Assembly: GCF_002871915.2 (NCBI RefSeq)
Contig: NZ_CP126958.1
Span: 248,001-312,000 of the forward strand
Reading direction: 5' to 3'
Length of the DNA stretch: 64,000 bases
Origin: Aerococcus loyolae
GTDB taxonomy: Bacteria; Bacillota; Bacilli; Lactobacillales; Aerococcaceae
Shown here: positions 53,823 to 63,269 of the stretch, in pieces
Layout: each line of letters starts with the position of its first letter
Position numbering within the stretch: the stretch's first letter is position 1
The notes under the pieces: model-generated
What the model was told of the DNA's origin: nothing
The model's database searches: none
Seen by the model: only the letters and a program-made list of their open reading frames with translations
Translations under genes and position numbers: made by a program

Positions 53823-55055
53823 TTAATAGCGGACTTGTTCTTTAGGATTTAACTTACGAAATTCACTGGGGGATAGCTGTAAAATCTTTTTAAAATTTCG
53901 AGTTAGGGTCTTGCTGGAATTAAAACCGACTTGATAGGCGATATCAATAATGCTTAGGTCAGTTTTAATAAGTAAGTCACAGGCTTTATTGACTCGTAAT
54001 TGATTCAAGAAATTTGAGAAATTATCTTCAACAAAATAATTAAGCATAGAATTAATATCTTTAGGATTACTATCAAATATCTTCGACAGTTGGTCAATGG
54101 TAATATCTTCGGCATAGTTTTCATACAGGTAATTGATTAATTTAAGATCTCGCGGGCTTAGGCGGCTAGGTATTTGTTTGTCTCCTTTTTTATAGGTAGC
54201 TTTGAAATGGCTACTATTTATGCCGTGGTGTTGGCTAAATAGTTTGGATAGCCGGGACTTATCACTAAAGTTTAAAGTATCAGCAATTTGGGTCAAGCTG
54301 AGATCGGTATGGAGTAATAAGTACTGGGCTTTAGATAAACGCATTTCATCGAGCAGGCTATAGAAGCCTAGACCAGTTAATTTTTTGATATATTTTGAAA
54401 TCGTCGATTTTGATAGAAAGAAAATTTCTGAAAGTTTATTTAAAGAGATATCCTCAGAAGAGTGTAGATACATATAGCGGAAAATTTCTTCGCTACAAAT
54501 ACTTTGGGTCTTATTGTTAGAAATTTGTCGTAGGTAAGAAATGATAATTTCTGCTAATTGAATGACAATCCACATTGAAGATAGGGGCTTTGTGTGCCGA
54601 TTGATTGAGGCAGTGCGTAAGCCGATCTCATCTCTTAAGGAATGGATTGCCCTTTGAAAGACCTGACTATCATCTTTATCGACTTGGATTGAATGTTGTT
54701 GATAAAGTAAGTCAACGATATCTTGACCATCATTTGCGTCACTTAACTGTTCCTTTAAGATAAATTCAATGAGTTCAAATCGATAAATTAATAGATAATA
54801 AGTGACTTTTTCATCGACCTCAATAATTTCTGAAATTTGCCAAGGTAGGAGTGAAATAATCTTGCCTCTTTTCATCGTATGAACTTCGTTTTGAATTTTT
54901 ATTTTTCCTTTGCCGGATAAGATAAATAAAAAACGAGCTTCTTTGTGGATTAATGCCTTTGTCGGAGAACTGTCGCTTTCAATATCTAATGATGCAATAA
55001 AGTTATCATCAATATTATTGGGAGAAGGTTCTTGGATATTAATAGGACCTTGCAT
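53823..55055 (-). CDS. AraC-type regulator B: cupin-like domain plus two complete AraC domains
   Basis: 410 residues from the ATG best spaced from RBS aaaagg; a GTG nine bases earlier is too close. The cupin-like sensor (about 25-115) is clearly paralogous to regulator A (HKEARFLFILSGKGKIKIQN). The middle AraC domain (about 190-285) has both HTH units: LNKLSEIFFLSKSTISKYIKKLTG and LTQIADTLNFSDKSRLSKLFSQHHGI. The C-terminal AraC domain (about 305-400) again has both: IDQLSKIFDSNPKDINSMLNYF and IIDIAYQVGFNSSKTLTRNFKKILQLSPSEFR. It diverges from arcB and ends facing the lar operon, so could control either. Confidence 0.85.
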   Translation of the reverse strand: MQGPINIQEPSPNNIDDNFIASLDIESDSSPTKALIHKEARFLFILSGKGKIKIQNEVHTMKRGKIISLLPWQISEIIEVDEKVTYYLLIYRFELIEFILKEQLSDANDGQDIVDLLYQQHSIQVDKDDSQVFQRAIHSLRDEIGLRTASINRHTKPLSSMWIVIQLAEIIISYLRQISNNKTQSICSEEIFRYMYLHSSEDISLNKLSEIFFLSKSTISKYIKKLTGLGFYSLLDEMRLSKAQYLLLHTDLSLTQIADTLNFSDKSRLSKLFSQHHGINSSHFKATYKKGDKQIPSRLSPRDLKLINYLYENYAEDITIDQLSKIFDSNPKDINSMLNYFVEDNFSNFLNQLRVNKACDLLIKTDLSIIDIAYQVGFNSSKTLTRNFKKILQLSPSEFRKLNPKEQVRY

Positions 55056-55229
55056 GACATTCACAACCTTTTTAACTTCTTCACTCTTATGTTTATTTTA
55101 CCATATAATTGCTTGAATAAAATTCAAAAGAGATGGTGACTAAGGCTAGGTATTTTATTTGAAAGCATTATAAGAAACGACAAACAACAATTCTTACCTA
55201 AGATGTCCTAGATATAAAAATAGACCTGC

Positions 55230-55254
55230 TATAATAGTGCTGTAAGCGATTACA
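55230..55254 (+). promoter_or_regulatory. arcB promoter with overlapping cre site
   Basis: Extended -10 TGCTATAAT (TATAAT at 55230-55235). TGTAAGCGATTACA at 55241-55254 matches the cre consensus at every fixed position and covers the expected start of transcription. CcpA should repress the gene when preferred sugars are present. Confidence 0.8.
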
Positions 55255-55328
55255 ACATAGTTGTAATTAAAAAAGTTCGAACTTTTGTAATAGCAATAAT
55301 GACATTAATTTTTAGGAGGAAATATCTC

Positions 55329-56321
55329 ATGGCAAAAAACTTTCGTGGTAAAAGTTATCTAAAATTAATTGATTTCACCAGTCGTGATATTCGTCACTTA
55401 TTAGATCTTTCAAAGAACTTTAAAGACATGAAGCGAGCTGGCGTTCCTCATAAATACCTAACAGGTAAAAATATTGTTCTCTTGTTTGAAAAAACATCTA
55501 CACGGACTCGTTGTGCTTTTGAAGTTGCTGGTTATGACCTTGGTATGGGCGTGACTTTCTTAGATGCTAATAGTTCCCAAATGGGACATAAGGAATCCAT
55601 CGCTGATACAGCTCGTGTGCTTGGCCGTATGTATGATGGGATTGAATACCGTGGCTTTAGCCAAGACGTTGTTGAAGAATTAGCTGAATATGCAGGTGTT
55701 CCGGTATGGAACGGATTAACTGATGAATGGCATCCAACCCAAATGTTAGCTGATATGTTAACTGTTGAAGAACATTACGGCCACTTAAAAGGGCTAAAAT
55801 TTGTATATATGGGCGATGCTCGTAACAATATGGCAAATTCCTTAATGGTTGTCTGTGCTAAATTGGGAGTGAACTTCGTTGCTTGCTCTCCTAAAGAACT
55901 CGCTCCAGATCCTAAGTTAGTGGAAATGTGTGAAGAAATTGCTAAAGAAAACTTCTCAACTGTTACTGTGACTGACAACGTTGAAGAAGGAACTAAAGAT
56001 GCTGATGTTCTCTACACTGACGTATGGGTTTCAATGGGTGAGCCAGACGAAGTTTGGGAAGAGAGAATTTCTTTACTAAAAGATTATCAAGTAAATAAAA
56101 AAGCCATGGAAAATGCAAAACCAACTGCTATTTTCTTACACTGCTTACCAGCCTTCCACGATGAAAAGACAACAGTCGGCCAAGAAATTGCTAAGAAATT
56201 TGGCTTAACTGAAATGGAAGTTAGCGACGAAGTCTTTGAATCTGAACAATCCTATGTCTTTGAACAAGCTGAAAATAGAATGCATACAATTAAAGCTATT
56301 GTTTATGCAACATTATCATAA
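55329..56321 (+). CDS. arcB: Ornithine carbamoyltransferase, probably catabolic
   Basis: 330 residues from the ATG 8 bases after RBS aggagga; an upstream in-frame ATG lacks an RBS. Carbamoyl phosphate-binding [15 protein letters not shown] (about 53-67), ornithine-loop [16 protein letters not shown] and catalytic [11 protein letters not shown] are intact. It interconverts ornithine plus carbamoyl phosphate with citrulline. The cre-controlled promoter and carbamate kinase downstream suggest the citrulline-breaking direction. No arginine deiminase gene is in the window. Confidence 0.92.
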   Translation: MAKNFRGKSYLKLIDFTSRDIRHLLDLSKNFKDMKRAGVPHKYLTGKNIVLLFEKTSTRTRCAFEVAGYDLGMGVTFLDANSSQMGHKESIADTARVLGRMYDGIEYRGFSQDVVEELAEYAGVPVWNGLTDEWHPTQMLADMLTVEEHYGHLKGLKFVYMGDARNNMANSLMVVCAKLGVNFVACSPKELAPDPKLVEMCEEIAKENFSTVTVTDNVEEGTKDADVLYTDVWVSMGEPDEVWEERISLLKDYQVNKKAMENAKPTAIFLHCLPAFHDEKTTVGQEIAKKFGLTEMEVSDEVFESEQSYVFEQAENRMHTIKAIVYATLS

Positions 56322-56454
56322 CTTAATAAGGTAATTGTTACGGATAACACTTAGTTGAATGGAAATAGTATCTTATATATTTCAAAGGATCAGATTGTCT
56401 ACGGCTAAGATAATATTAGTCGGCTTCTTGCTCACTTAAATAATCATTTGAAAG

Positions 56455-56490
56455 AGGCTAGTGATGTTTCCCACAACTCATCGCTAGCCT
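56455..56490 (+). terminator. Hairpin downstream of arcB
   Basis: aggctagtgatg pairs with catcgctagcct, a strong 12-bp stem without a T run. It lies in the 380-base gap before the symporter gene, which holds no gene. May protect or terminate the arcB transcript. Confidence 0.55.
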
Positions 56491-56558
56491 AGTTGAAAAG
56501 ATTAAGAATAGGAAATGAAGTCAAGGTAAGGTTTGAAACTAGTGTTATCTATTCAATT

Positions 56559-56636
56559 AATAGGCCGGAGGGGAAAGCTTTTAGCGACAGACATTTAACT
56601 AAAAAGCTTTTCTACTATCCGGCTTATTTTATTAAT
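56559..56636 (+). terminator. Terminator in the arcB-symporter gap
   Basis: aataggccgga (56559-56569) pairs with tccggcttatt (56618-56628), with inner aaagctttt/aaaagcttt, followed by TT and ATTTTATT. It suggests that the symporter and following genes use another promoter or readthrough. Confidence 0.65.
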
Positions 56637-56703
56637 TGCTATCTCTAGCTATTATTGATTAACAATTCCTTAACATAAAAACCAATATTTAGAGGTGGTT
56701 AAA

Positions 56704-58074
56704 ATGAATTTTATTGAAATGATTACTCAATTTACCAATTGGGTTTGGAACTGGCCTATATTAATTGTACTTATTACCGGGGGATTAATACTTGGTTACC
56801 AAACTCGCTTTATTCAAATTCGACACTTTGGTTATGCAATGAAGCAAACATTTGGCAAAATGTTTGACTCGGATGTAGGCGGTGAAGGTTCAGTAAGTCC
56901 CTTCCAAGCAGCATCGGCAGCCTTAGCATCTTCAATCGGAGCGGCTAACATTGTGGTTGCGCCGGCGATTATATTTACTGCTGGACCTGGTGCAATTGTT
57001 TGGATGTGGGTAGCAGGTATTATTGGTCAAGCCACTAAGTTTTCAGAAATTGTTCTAGGGATTAAATACCGGGAAGTTAATGAAGAAGGAGATTATGTCG
57101 GTGGTGCAGCCTATACCTTTAAAAATGGTATTAAAGGAAACCTTGGTAAAATCATGGGCTTCCTGGTTGCATTCTTCTTCATGTTAGAAATCTTACCTTC
57201 AATCACAGTTCAAACGATTTCTGCTACAGCACCGCTAGAACAATTAGGACTTTCTCGTCCTATATCTGCTGCTGCGATAACTGTCCTAGTCGTTCTTGTT
57301 GTTTATGGTGGTATTCAACGGATCGGACAAATTACTGAGAAATTAGTTCCTGTTATGGCTGGTTTATACGTGATTTGTGGTCTGGTTGTTATTTTTATGA
57401 ATATTCAGAATTTACCTGATGCTGTTTCTGCTATCTTTTCAAGTGCTTTTAATCCACAAGCTGCGATTACTGGTGGTGCTTGGGGAGCATTTTTAGAAAT
57501 GTTTAAAGCGGGTGCTGCACGTGGTTCATATTCTAATGAAGCTGGGATGGGTTCAGCTGCTTATGCGCATGCTACCGCCGTTACTGACCATCCAGTACGT
57601 CAGGGACTATGGGGGATCTTTGAAGTCGTTTCTACTACCTTAATGGTATGTACCATTTCTGTTTTAGTAGTTATGCTTTCTGGAAATTATAAAAATCCAG
57701 CCCTAAAAGATATTGCTGTTGAAAGAGCCTTTAACAATGCTTTTGGTAGTATAGGTACAGTTATCATAGCTATTTCCTTATTTATGTTTGTTATTTCAAC
57801 AGTTATTGTTATTGTCTTCTATGCGGAAAGATTAGGTGAATACCTATTCGGACTGCACTTTGGTAAATTAATGCGTTTCTTAGCTTGCTTCATGGTTCTT
57901 CTTGGAGGATTTGTGACTTTTGAAGGCGCTGGAGTATTCTTAGACTTCACTTTAGGATTAGTAGTCTTTGTTAATATGATAGGGATGATTATGCTTAGTG
58001 GTGAAGTCAGAGAATTGACAGATGACTTCTTCACAAACCCTAAATATTTCCCTGGTGCCAAAAAAGATAAGTAA
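56704..58074 (+). CDS. AGCS-family sodium:amino acid symporter, divergent
   Basis: 456 residues from the ATG behind RBS agaggtgg. About ten membrane helices. AGCS signatures are seen: SPFQAASAALASSIGAANIVVAPAIIF (about 60-87), GPGAIVWMWVAGIIGQATKFSEIVLGIKYRE and the later ARGSYSNEAGMGSAAYAHA. Canonical AGCS alanine/glycine carriers read G-T-G-N-I-A-G-V-A at the substrate/sodium site, whereas here it is G-A-A-N-I-V-V-A-P. That suggests a different substrate. The genes around it deal with citrulline and ornithine. Confidence 0.88.
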   Translation: MNFIEMITQFTNWVWNWPILIVLITGGLILGYQTRFIQIRHFGYAMKQTFGKMFDSDVGGEGSVSPFQAASAALASSIGAANIVVAPAIIFTAGPGAIVWMWVAGIIGQATKFSEIVLGIKYREVNEEGDYVGGAAYTFKNGIKGNLGKIMGFLVAFFFMLEILPSITVQTISATAPLEQLGLSRPISAAAITVLVVLVVYGGIQRIGQITEKLVPVMAGLYVICGLVVIFMNIQNLPDAVSAIFSSAFNPQAAITGGAWGAFLEMFKAGAARGSYSNEAGMGSAAYAHATAVTDHPVRQGLWGIFEVVSTTLMVCTISVLVVMLSGNYKNPALKDIAVERAFNNAFGSIGTVIIAISLFMFVISTVIVIVFYAERLGEYLFGLHFGKLMRFLACFMVLLGGFVTFEGAGVFLDFTLGLVVFVNMIGMIMLSGEVRELTDDFFTNPKYFPGAKKDK

Positions 58075-58291
58075 TGTGTATCTATAAATTTAGTTAAGAA
58101 ACTCTACTTTCTCTTAGTTTGGATAAAGTTAAAAAAGAATAAGAAATATTGCCTTTTGTATATAGATAGCCTTAATAGAAACGAACTAGGAGAAAGCTAA
58201 ATGAAATCGCTTAATAAAAATATATTTTTATAGTAAATTATAAATAAACGAGTGATTTAGCTTAGTAAGAAATGTAGAAAGGAGGGAGGAA

Positions 58292-60850
58292 ATGAACACA
58301 GAAAAATATTCTCAGGAAGCCATGCAGGTGCTTAAAGAAGCGCAAAACTTAGCCATAAATAAAAAGCATAGCGAAGTCACTGAACTTCATTTGCTCAAAG
58401 CGATTTTAGACCAAGATGAAAACTCGGTGATTAAATTATTGACCGACCAGGGAATCATTCTGGGGCCACTCAAAGAACAAGTGGATACCGCAGTGGATAA
58501 ATTACGGAGCCCTAAAGGGGTGAAAAATCTCTACATCAGCCGGAATTACCAGCGTTTGCTTCTGATTAGCGAGCAAGTGTCACGTGCCCAGTTTGAAAGC
58601 CGGGTGTCCTTAGACCATCTTTTCTTAGCACTAATGAAAGACGAAGATTTTGCTAGTGCTAAATTATTAGCCCTCTTTGAGATTACTGCCGATTTCTATG
58701 AACAGGCTATGGCTAAAAGAGAGACTGATAAGTTTCAAGAAGGTATTTCTAAGGCAGACTTGAAACAATTACTCAAGTACGGACGTAATCTTACCCAAGA
58801 AGCTATTGAAGGTCGCCTTGATCCAATTATTGGCCGTGATCAGGAAACGCGTAGCGTGATTCGAATTCTATCTCGGCGGATAAAAAACAACCCCGTTTTG
58901 ATTGGAGAGGCTGGCGTAGGGAAGACTGCTATTGTTGAGGGATTAGCTCAACGCATTGTTCAAGGCCGAGTGCCGGATAAGTTAAAGAATCGAATTATTT
59001 TTGCCTTAAATATTACCTCCCTAATTTCAGGAGCTAAATATCGCGGTGACTTTGAGGAACGCTTGGAAGAAGTCCTTGCTATCATCAAAGATTCTAAGGG
59101 GCGCATTATTCTCTTTATTGATGAGCTTCATAATATTGTCGGCGCTGGAAATAGTTCAGGATCCATGGATACCTCAAACATCCTTAAACCTATGCTAGCG
59201 CGGGGAGAGATTTTGACTATTGGCGCGACAACGACCGATGAGTATAAACTCTACATCGAAAAAGACCTGGCTCTAGACCGTCGTTTTCAAAAGGTGCTCA
59301 TTGAAGAGCCTTCAGAAGCTGCCACCTTGTCCATTCTGCGAGGAATCCAGTCTAAGTATGAATCTTTCCACCAAGTCAATATTAAAGACCCTGCCTTAGT
59401 GGAAGCTGTCCGTTTGTCTAAACGTTACCTACCCAATCGCAAGTTACCAGATGTCGCTGTCGATATCTTGGATGAAGCTTCAGCTATGGTGAGAATGTAT
59501 ACGGATGAATTGCCTGAAAAGATTCAAGACCTCGAGGCTGAACTCAATAAAATGGAAACTGAAGCGGCCCGCTTAAAAAATGAAAGTGATCAGGTCAGTC
59601 AATACCGATTTAAAGAGTTAATGGAACAGGTAGCTGAGCAAGAAAAGCTACTTGACCAAGAATTAGCTAATTACCATAAAGAAAAAGACCGCATCCAAGA
59701 AATCACGCGTTTGAAGGGTGAATTAGAAACTCTGAACCAACAAAAAATGGAAGCTCAATATGAGCGGGACTTAGATAAAATGAGTGCTTATTTAGCTGAA
59801 GAGAAAAGCACCAAGGCCGACTTAGAAGAACTTGAACAAAGTACTCCCTACTATAATGTATCGGCAGATGTGGGTATCAATGAAATTCGCGAAGTTGTTG
59901 CCCAATTAGCTCACATGCCTAAGGCAGAAATGGAATCAGACCCTGCTGCTCAAATTGCTAAAATTGAAAGTGACCTGCGTGAAAATTTTGTTGGTGCAGA
60001 TGATTTAATCGACAAAATCATCAGTCTGGTTACCCAGAGTCGGTCGGGCTTATTTAATCAAGCCAAGCCCCTGCTTTCTTTGATACTAGCAGGTGAGTCG
60101 GGGACCGGCAAAACCTATCTGGCAAGGCTTATTGCTCGAACCCTATTTGGAGGCGAAGAACATCTTATCGCTTTAGACATGAGTGAATTTAGAGATGCCT
60201 CTTCCAATACCAAATTGATTGGATCCCCACCAGGCTATATTGGTTATGAATCGAATAACCACTTAACCGAACAAATTCGAACCCGCCCCTATTCAGTTGT
60301 TTTGTTAGAAAATATTGACTATGCTCACCCAGATATCTTTGCTTTGATCAAGCAAATAGTTGCTAGTGGTCAAATTCGCGATAATAAAAGTCGGGATGTT
60401 GATTTCTCTAACACAGTGATTATTGCCACCCTGACTTTAGATGGGGAAGTGGATTATCAAAAACAAGTAAGCAAGCGGGTGAATGGACAATCGCTAAGTG
60501 ATTTTGATGCCGTTTACTACTTACAGCTATTTGATAAAAGAGAGATGGAAGCTCTTATTCAATTAGAGTTGGATCGCTTAGCCGAACTCCTAAAAGATAA
60601 TCAGATTAAACTCAGCTATCAAGGGGAATTAGTAAGAAGCTTGGCGAATTATTTGGTGACTGACCTCGATCGTCATAGTGCCAATGATCTCTCCCAATTG
60701 TTGGAGAGTGAAATCACTACGCCAATTGCCCAACTACGTCTTAATGATCAACCACCAGCATTTACCAACGTAGAACTTAGTCAAGCAAAGGGTGGTGATC
60801 GGCTAGTTCACATTGACTACCAGCAGGAGAATGGCAAGCAAGATAATTAA
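58292..60850 (+). CDS. ClpB/ClpC-like double AAA+ ATPase with a degenerate second ATPase domain
   Basis: 852 residues, RBS aaggaggg. Clp N-domain (about 1-145), NBD1 with Walker A GEAGVGKT (about 205) and Walker [10 protein letters not shown] (about 274), a coiled-coil middle region (about 410-525), then NBD2. NBD2 keeps Walker A GESGTGKT (about 601) but has [13 protein letters not shown] where VVLLDEIEKAHPD is expected (about 669). Sensor 1 asparagine is lost (IIATLTL), the FLNRID arginine-finger segment reads [11 protein letters not shown], and the sensor 2 G-A-R motif is absent. NBD2 may bind but probably not hydrolyse ATP. It is 38 bases before two ornithine cyclodeaminase-like genes, so it may be a dedicated chaperone. 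Confidence 0.88.
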   Translation: MNTEKYSQEAMQVLKEAQNLAINKKHSEVTELHLLKAILDQDENSVIKLLTDQGIILGPLKEQVDTAVDKLRSPKGVKNLYISRNYQRLLLISEQVSRAQFESRVSLDHLFLALMKDEDFASAKLLALFEITADFYEQAMAKRETDKFQEGISKADLKQLLKYGRNLTQEAIEGRLDPIIGRDQETRSVIRILSRRIKNNPVLIGEAGVGKTAIVEGLAQRIVQGRVPDKLKNRIIFALNITSLISGAKYRGDFEERLEEVLAIIKDSKGRIILFIDELHNIVGAGNSSGSMDTSNILKPMLARGEILTIGATTTDEYKLYIEKDLALDRRFQKVLIEEPSEAATLSILRGIQSKYESFHQVNIKDPALVEAVRLSKRYLPNRKLPDVAVDILDEASAMVRMYTDELPEKIQDLEAELNKMETEAARLKNESDQVSQYRFKELMEQVAEQEKLLDQELANYHKEKDRIQEITRLKGELETLNQQKMEAQYERDLDKMSAYLAEEKSTKADLEELEQSTPYYNVSADVGINEIREVVAQLAHMPKAEMESDPAAQIAKIESDLRENFVGADDLIDKIISLVTQSRSGLFNQAKPLLSLILAGESGTGKTYLARLIARTLFGGEEHLIALDMSEFRDASSNTKLIGSPPGYIGYESNNHLTEQIRTRPYSVVLLENIDYAHPDIFALIKQIVASGQIRDNKSRDVDFSNTVIIATLTLDGEVDYQKQVSKRVNGQSLSDFDAVYYLQLFDKREMEALIQLELDRLAELLKDNQIKLSYQGELVRSLANYLVTDLDRHSANDLSQLLESEITTPIAQLRLNDQPPAFTNVELSQAKGGDRLVHIDYQQENGKQDN

Positions 60851-60888
60851 AAAAAGACATCGTTAAAATTAACAAGGAGGAAGAGATA

Positions 60889-62070
60889 ATGGCTTATAAG
60901 ATACCAGAATTTAAATTTCCTGATTTCCAAGAAGCAAAATATCAAGAAATGCCAAGTGTGACTTACGAGGAAGCTGAAAGTGATGGCGTTTTACCTGATA
61001 GCTTTTATTTAACCACCCATTTACCTACCTTTTATAAGTTAGGGGAAGAATGGATTTTACCTAAATATAACTCATTAAACTGCGTGGCAGTGGTTGAAGA
61101 TGATGATATTGTTATTCGGGAGATGCGTGATGTCAAAGCCGGTGACAAAATTATTTCTGGATCGACCACTGATGGCTCCCAAGGCATCTTAGTTTATAAA
61201 GAAGGTTTTCCAGAAGATATTTATTCCCAACGTAGTGTTTCAGTAGAAACCTCATTCTCACAAGACTACGATAAGCTCTTTGACATTATGGAACATGAGA
61301 AGAATAATGGCGGCCATATTTCCTGGGTATTAGGGCCAGCAGTTGTTTTCGACCACGACACTCGGAATGCTTTAGTCCACCTAGCTGAAAATGGTTATAT
61401 CCATAGTCTCTTAGGTGGGAACGCCATGACCACCCATGACCTGGAAGGTGGCTTCTTAAATACTGCTCTGGGTCAAAATATTTATACCCAAGAGAATGCA
61501 CCAATGGGTCACTACAATCACTTAGACCTCTTAAATGAAGTCCGGACAGCAGGATCTATTAAAAACTTTAATGATGCCGGTAACGTTAAGGACGGTATTA
61601 TTAAAGCCCTAACCGAGATGGATATTCCAATTGTTCTGTCTGGTTCCATTCGTGATGACGGTCCGCTACCAGAAGTGATGGGCTCAACCAGCCAGGCTCT
61701 GACTGAAACTAAGAAAATTTTAAATGAAGCAACTCTGATTATTTGTATTGCGACCATGTTGCACTCGAATTCAGTAGCCTCCTTGGCTTCAAGCTACAAA
61801 GTAGGCGATGATGGCAAAGTTCGTCCTGTTTACTTCTATACCATTGATATCACAGAAAACGTGGTGAACAAGGTTGGGGCTGCCAGAGAATACATGGCAT
61901 ACCACCCAATGGTGACTAACGTTCAAGACTTCTGTGTAGCTTGTGAAAAAGCTTTAGTAACACCTGCTCAAGGAGAAATGGCTAAGGCTGTTGAAGACGA
62001 GGAGTACGAAACTGTTGAAGTAGAAAACAATGAAGACGCAGCGAAGGGAGAGTTGGGAAATGACATTTAA
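60889..62070 (+). CDS. Ornithine cyclodeaminase-like protein, subunit A (TIGR00300/LOR-SDH family)
   Basis: 393 residues, RBS aaggagga. The C-terminal domain (about 140-365) has hallmarks of the archaeal and cyanobacterial (ArgZ/AgrE C-terminal) family: GPAVVFDHDTRNALVHLAENGYIHSLLGGNAMTTHDLEGG, then GHYNHLDLLNEVRTAGSI and IPIVLSGSIRDDGPLPEV. The usual V-G-N-M-x-P-S-Y is replaced by SVASLASSYK. The N-terminal 115 residues resemble the family's accessory domain (VKAGDKIISG). An acidic tail follows. In the family the reaction is ornithine to proline plus ammonia with NAD. Overlaps its paralogue by 11 bases. Confidence 0.75.
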   Translation: MAYKIPEFKFPDFQEAKYQEMPSVTYEEAESDGVLPDSFYLTTHLPTFYKLGEEWILPKYNSLNCVAVVEDDDIVIREMRDVKAGDKIISGSTTDGSQGILVYKEGFPEDIYSQRSVSVETSFSQDYDKLFDIMEHEKNNGGHISWVLGPAVVFDHDTRNALVHLAENGYIHSLLGGNAMTTHDLEGGFLNTALGQNIYTQENAPMGHYNHLDLLNEVRTAGSIKNFNDAGNVKDGIIKALTEMDIPIVLSGSIRDDGPLPEVMGSTSQALTETKKILNEATLIICIATMLHSNSVASLASSYKVGDDGKVRPVYFYTIDITENVVNKVGAAREYMAYHPMVTNVQDFCVACEKALVTPAQGEMAKAVEDEEYETVEVENNEDAAKGELGNDI

Positions 62071-63151
62071 GATTGCTGAATTTCATCATCCAGATTTTGA
62101 CCAAGAATTTTTGAAAAACGCACCCAATGCTAAGTTAGTTGAAGTAGTGGAAGATGGTCTTAGCCCTAGAAACTACCATGCCTTATCCATTTATCCTGAA
62201 TATTTTAAAATCAATGACAAATGGGTATTGGCTGAACAATCCCGGATGGATACTGTCGCCGTGGCCCATGATGAACCTGGTAAGGAATATATCGATGTCA
62301 TCGAGTTTAGAAACCTGAAGAAGGGTGATAAGGTCGTTGTTGGACGGACAGAAGATGCTTCTGAAGGGATCTATGTTTGGACTGAAGGGTTCCAAGAAGC
62401 AGCTGTTGATGCGGATACTTTTGCCTTCCGTGAAGGGCGTTCTCGTGAGACTGCCTTCTCTATGGATTATGACAATCTCTATGAACTCTTAGAGCATGAG
62501 CGGGAAGCTGAACATGGTTATGTGACCTTAATTTTAGGGACTGCTACAGTTTTAGACCGTGATTCCCGCGATGCTTTAGCCAAGATTATTAATGAAGGTT
62601 ATGTCAATGCCATTTTCTGTGGGACAGAAACAGCTGCCTTTGACTTAGAGCAAGGCTTGTATGATACCACTTGGGGGCAAGAAACCTTTACCCAAGAACA
62701 AAATACCTATCACAATATGTATGCCACCATCAACCGCGCTCGCCGCTATGGGTCAACTAAGAAATTAGTTGAATCTGGTGAAGTTAAAGATGGCTTCATG
62801 AAGGCAGCTATTGAACAAGATGTCCCAGTTGTTTTAGCTGGAACCATCCGTGACCGCTTCGGTTTACCTGAAAGTATCGATAATGTCTATGATGCCCAAA
62901 ATGAAATGCGTTCCCACATGCGTAAAACTTCAACCATGATTGCTATGTCAGCGATTCTCTTCACCATTGCAACTGGGAATATGACGCCTTCTTACAACCG
63001 TTTTGGTGATACAGTCAGACCGGTATTCTTATATACCGTTGACGTCCAAGAATTTGCGGTAGATAAATTGGCTGACCGTGGCTCCCTAACTGCAGTTTCT
63101 ATCGTAACTAATGTTCAAGACTTCTTACGGAATATTGGTAGCGCCCTTTAA
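62060..63151 (+). CDS. Ornithine cyclodeaminase-like protein, subunit B (TIGR00300/LOR-SDH family)
   Basis: 363 residues from the ATG behind gggagag; the upstream ATG lies in the preceding gene without an RBS. Paralogue of subunit A with the same layout. It has GTATVLDRDSRDALAKIINEGYVNAIFCGTETAAFDLEQG and VVLAGTIRDRFGLPES, so the R-D-D-G-P-L-P loop is altered. It keeps ATGNMTPSYNR and VDKLADRGSLTAVSIVTNVQDFL, which subunit A has lost. The two proteins together hold one full set of family motifs. Probably a hetero-oligomer with shared active sites; this is inference. Confidence 0.75.
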   Translation: MTFKIAEFHHPDFDQEFLKNAPNAKLVEVVEDGLSPRNYHALSIYPEYFKINDKWVLAEQSRMDTVAVAHDEPGKEYIDVIEFRNLKKGDKVVVGRTEDASEGIYVWTEGFQEAAVDADTFAFREGRSRETAFSMDYDNLYELLEHEREAEHGYVTLILGTATVLDRDSRDALAKIINEGYVNAIFCGTETAAFDLEQGLYDTTWGQETFTQEQNTYHNMYATINRARRYGSTKKLVESGEVKDGFMKAAIEQDVPVVLAGTIRDRFGLPESIDNVYDAQNEMRSHMRKTSTMIAMSAILFTIATGNMTPSYNRFGDTVRPVFLYTVDVQEFAVDKLADRGSLTAVSIVTNVQDFLRNIGSAL

Positions 63152-63269
63152 GTCGTAAAGGTAGCTACTGAGTTGGAAGATTAGCGCTTTGTAACTTAAG
63201 CATTAACACACCTAAAATTTTTGAAAAAGGACTGAAACGGAAGAGTCTTAATAAGAATGGAGGAAAAAT

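Noticed and set aside
60889..63151. The two proteins as carbamoyltransferase-like (YgeW) or FdrA-type subunits, suggested by the nearby carbamate kinase
   Set aside because: They lack carbamoyl phosphate loops (S-T-R-T) and CoA-ligase motifs. The GNA-HD, GSIRDDGPLP and GNM-PSY motifs belong to the LOR/SDH ornithine cyclodeaminase family.
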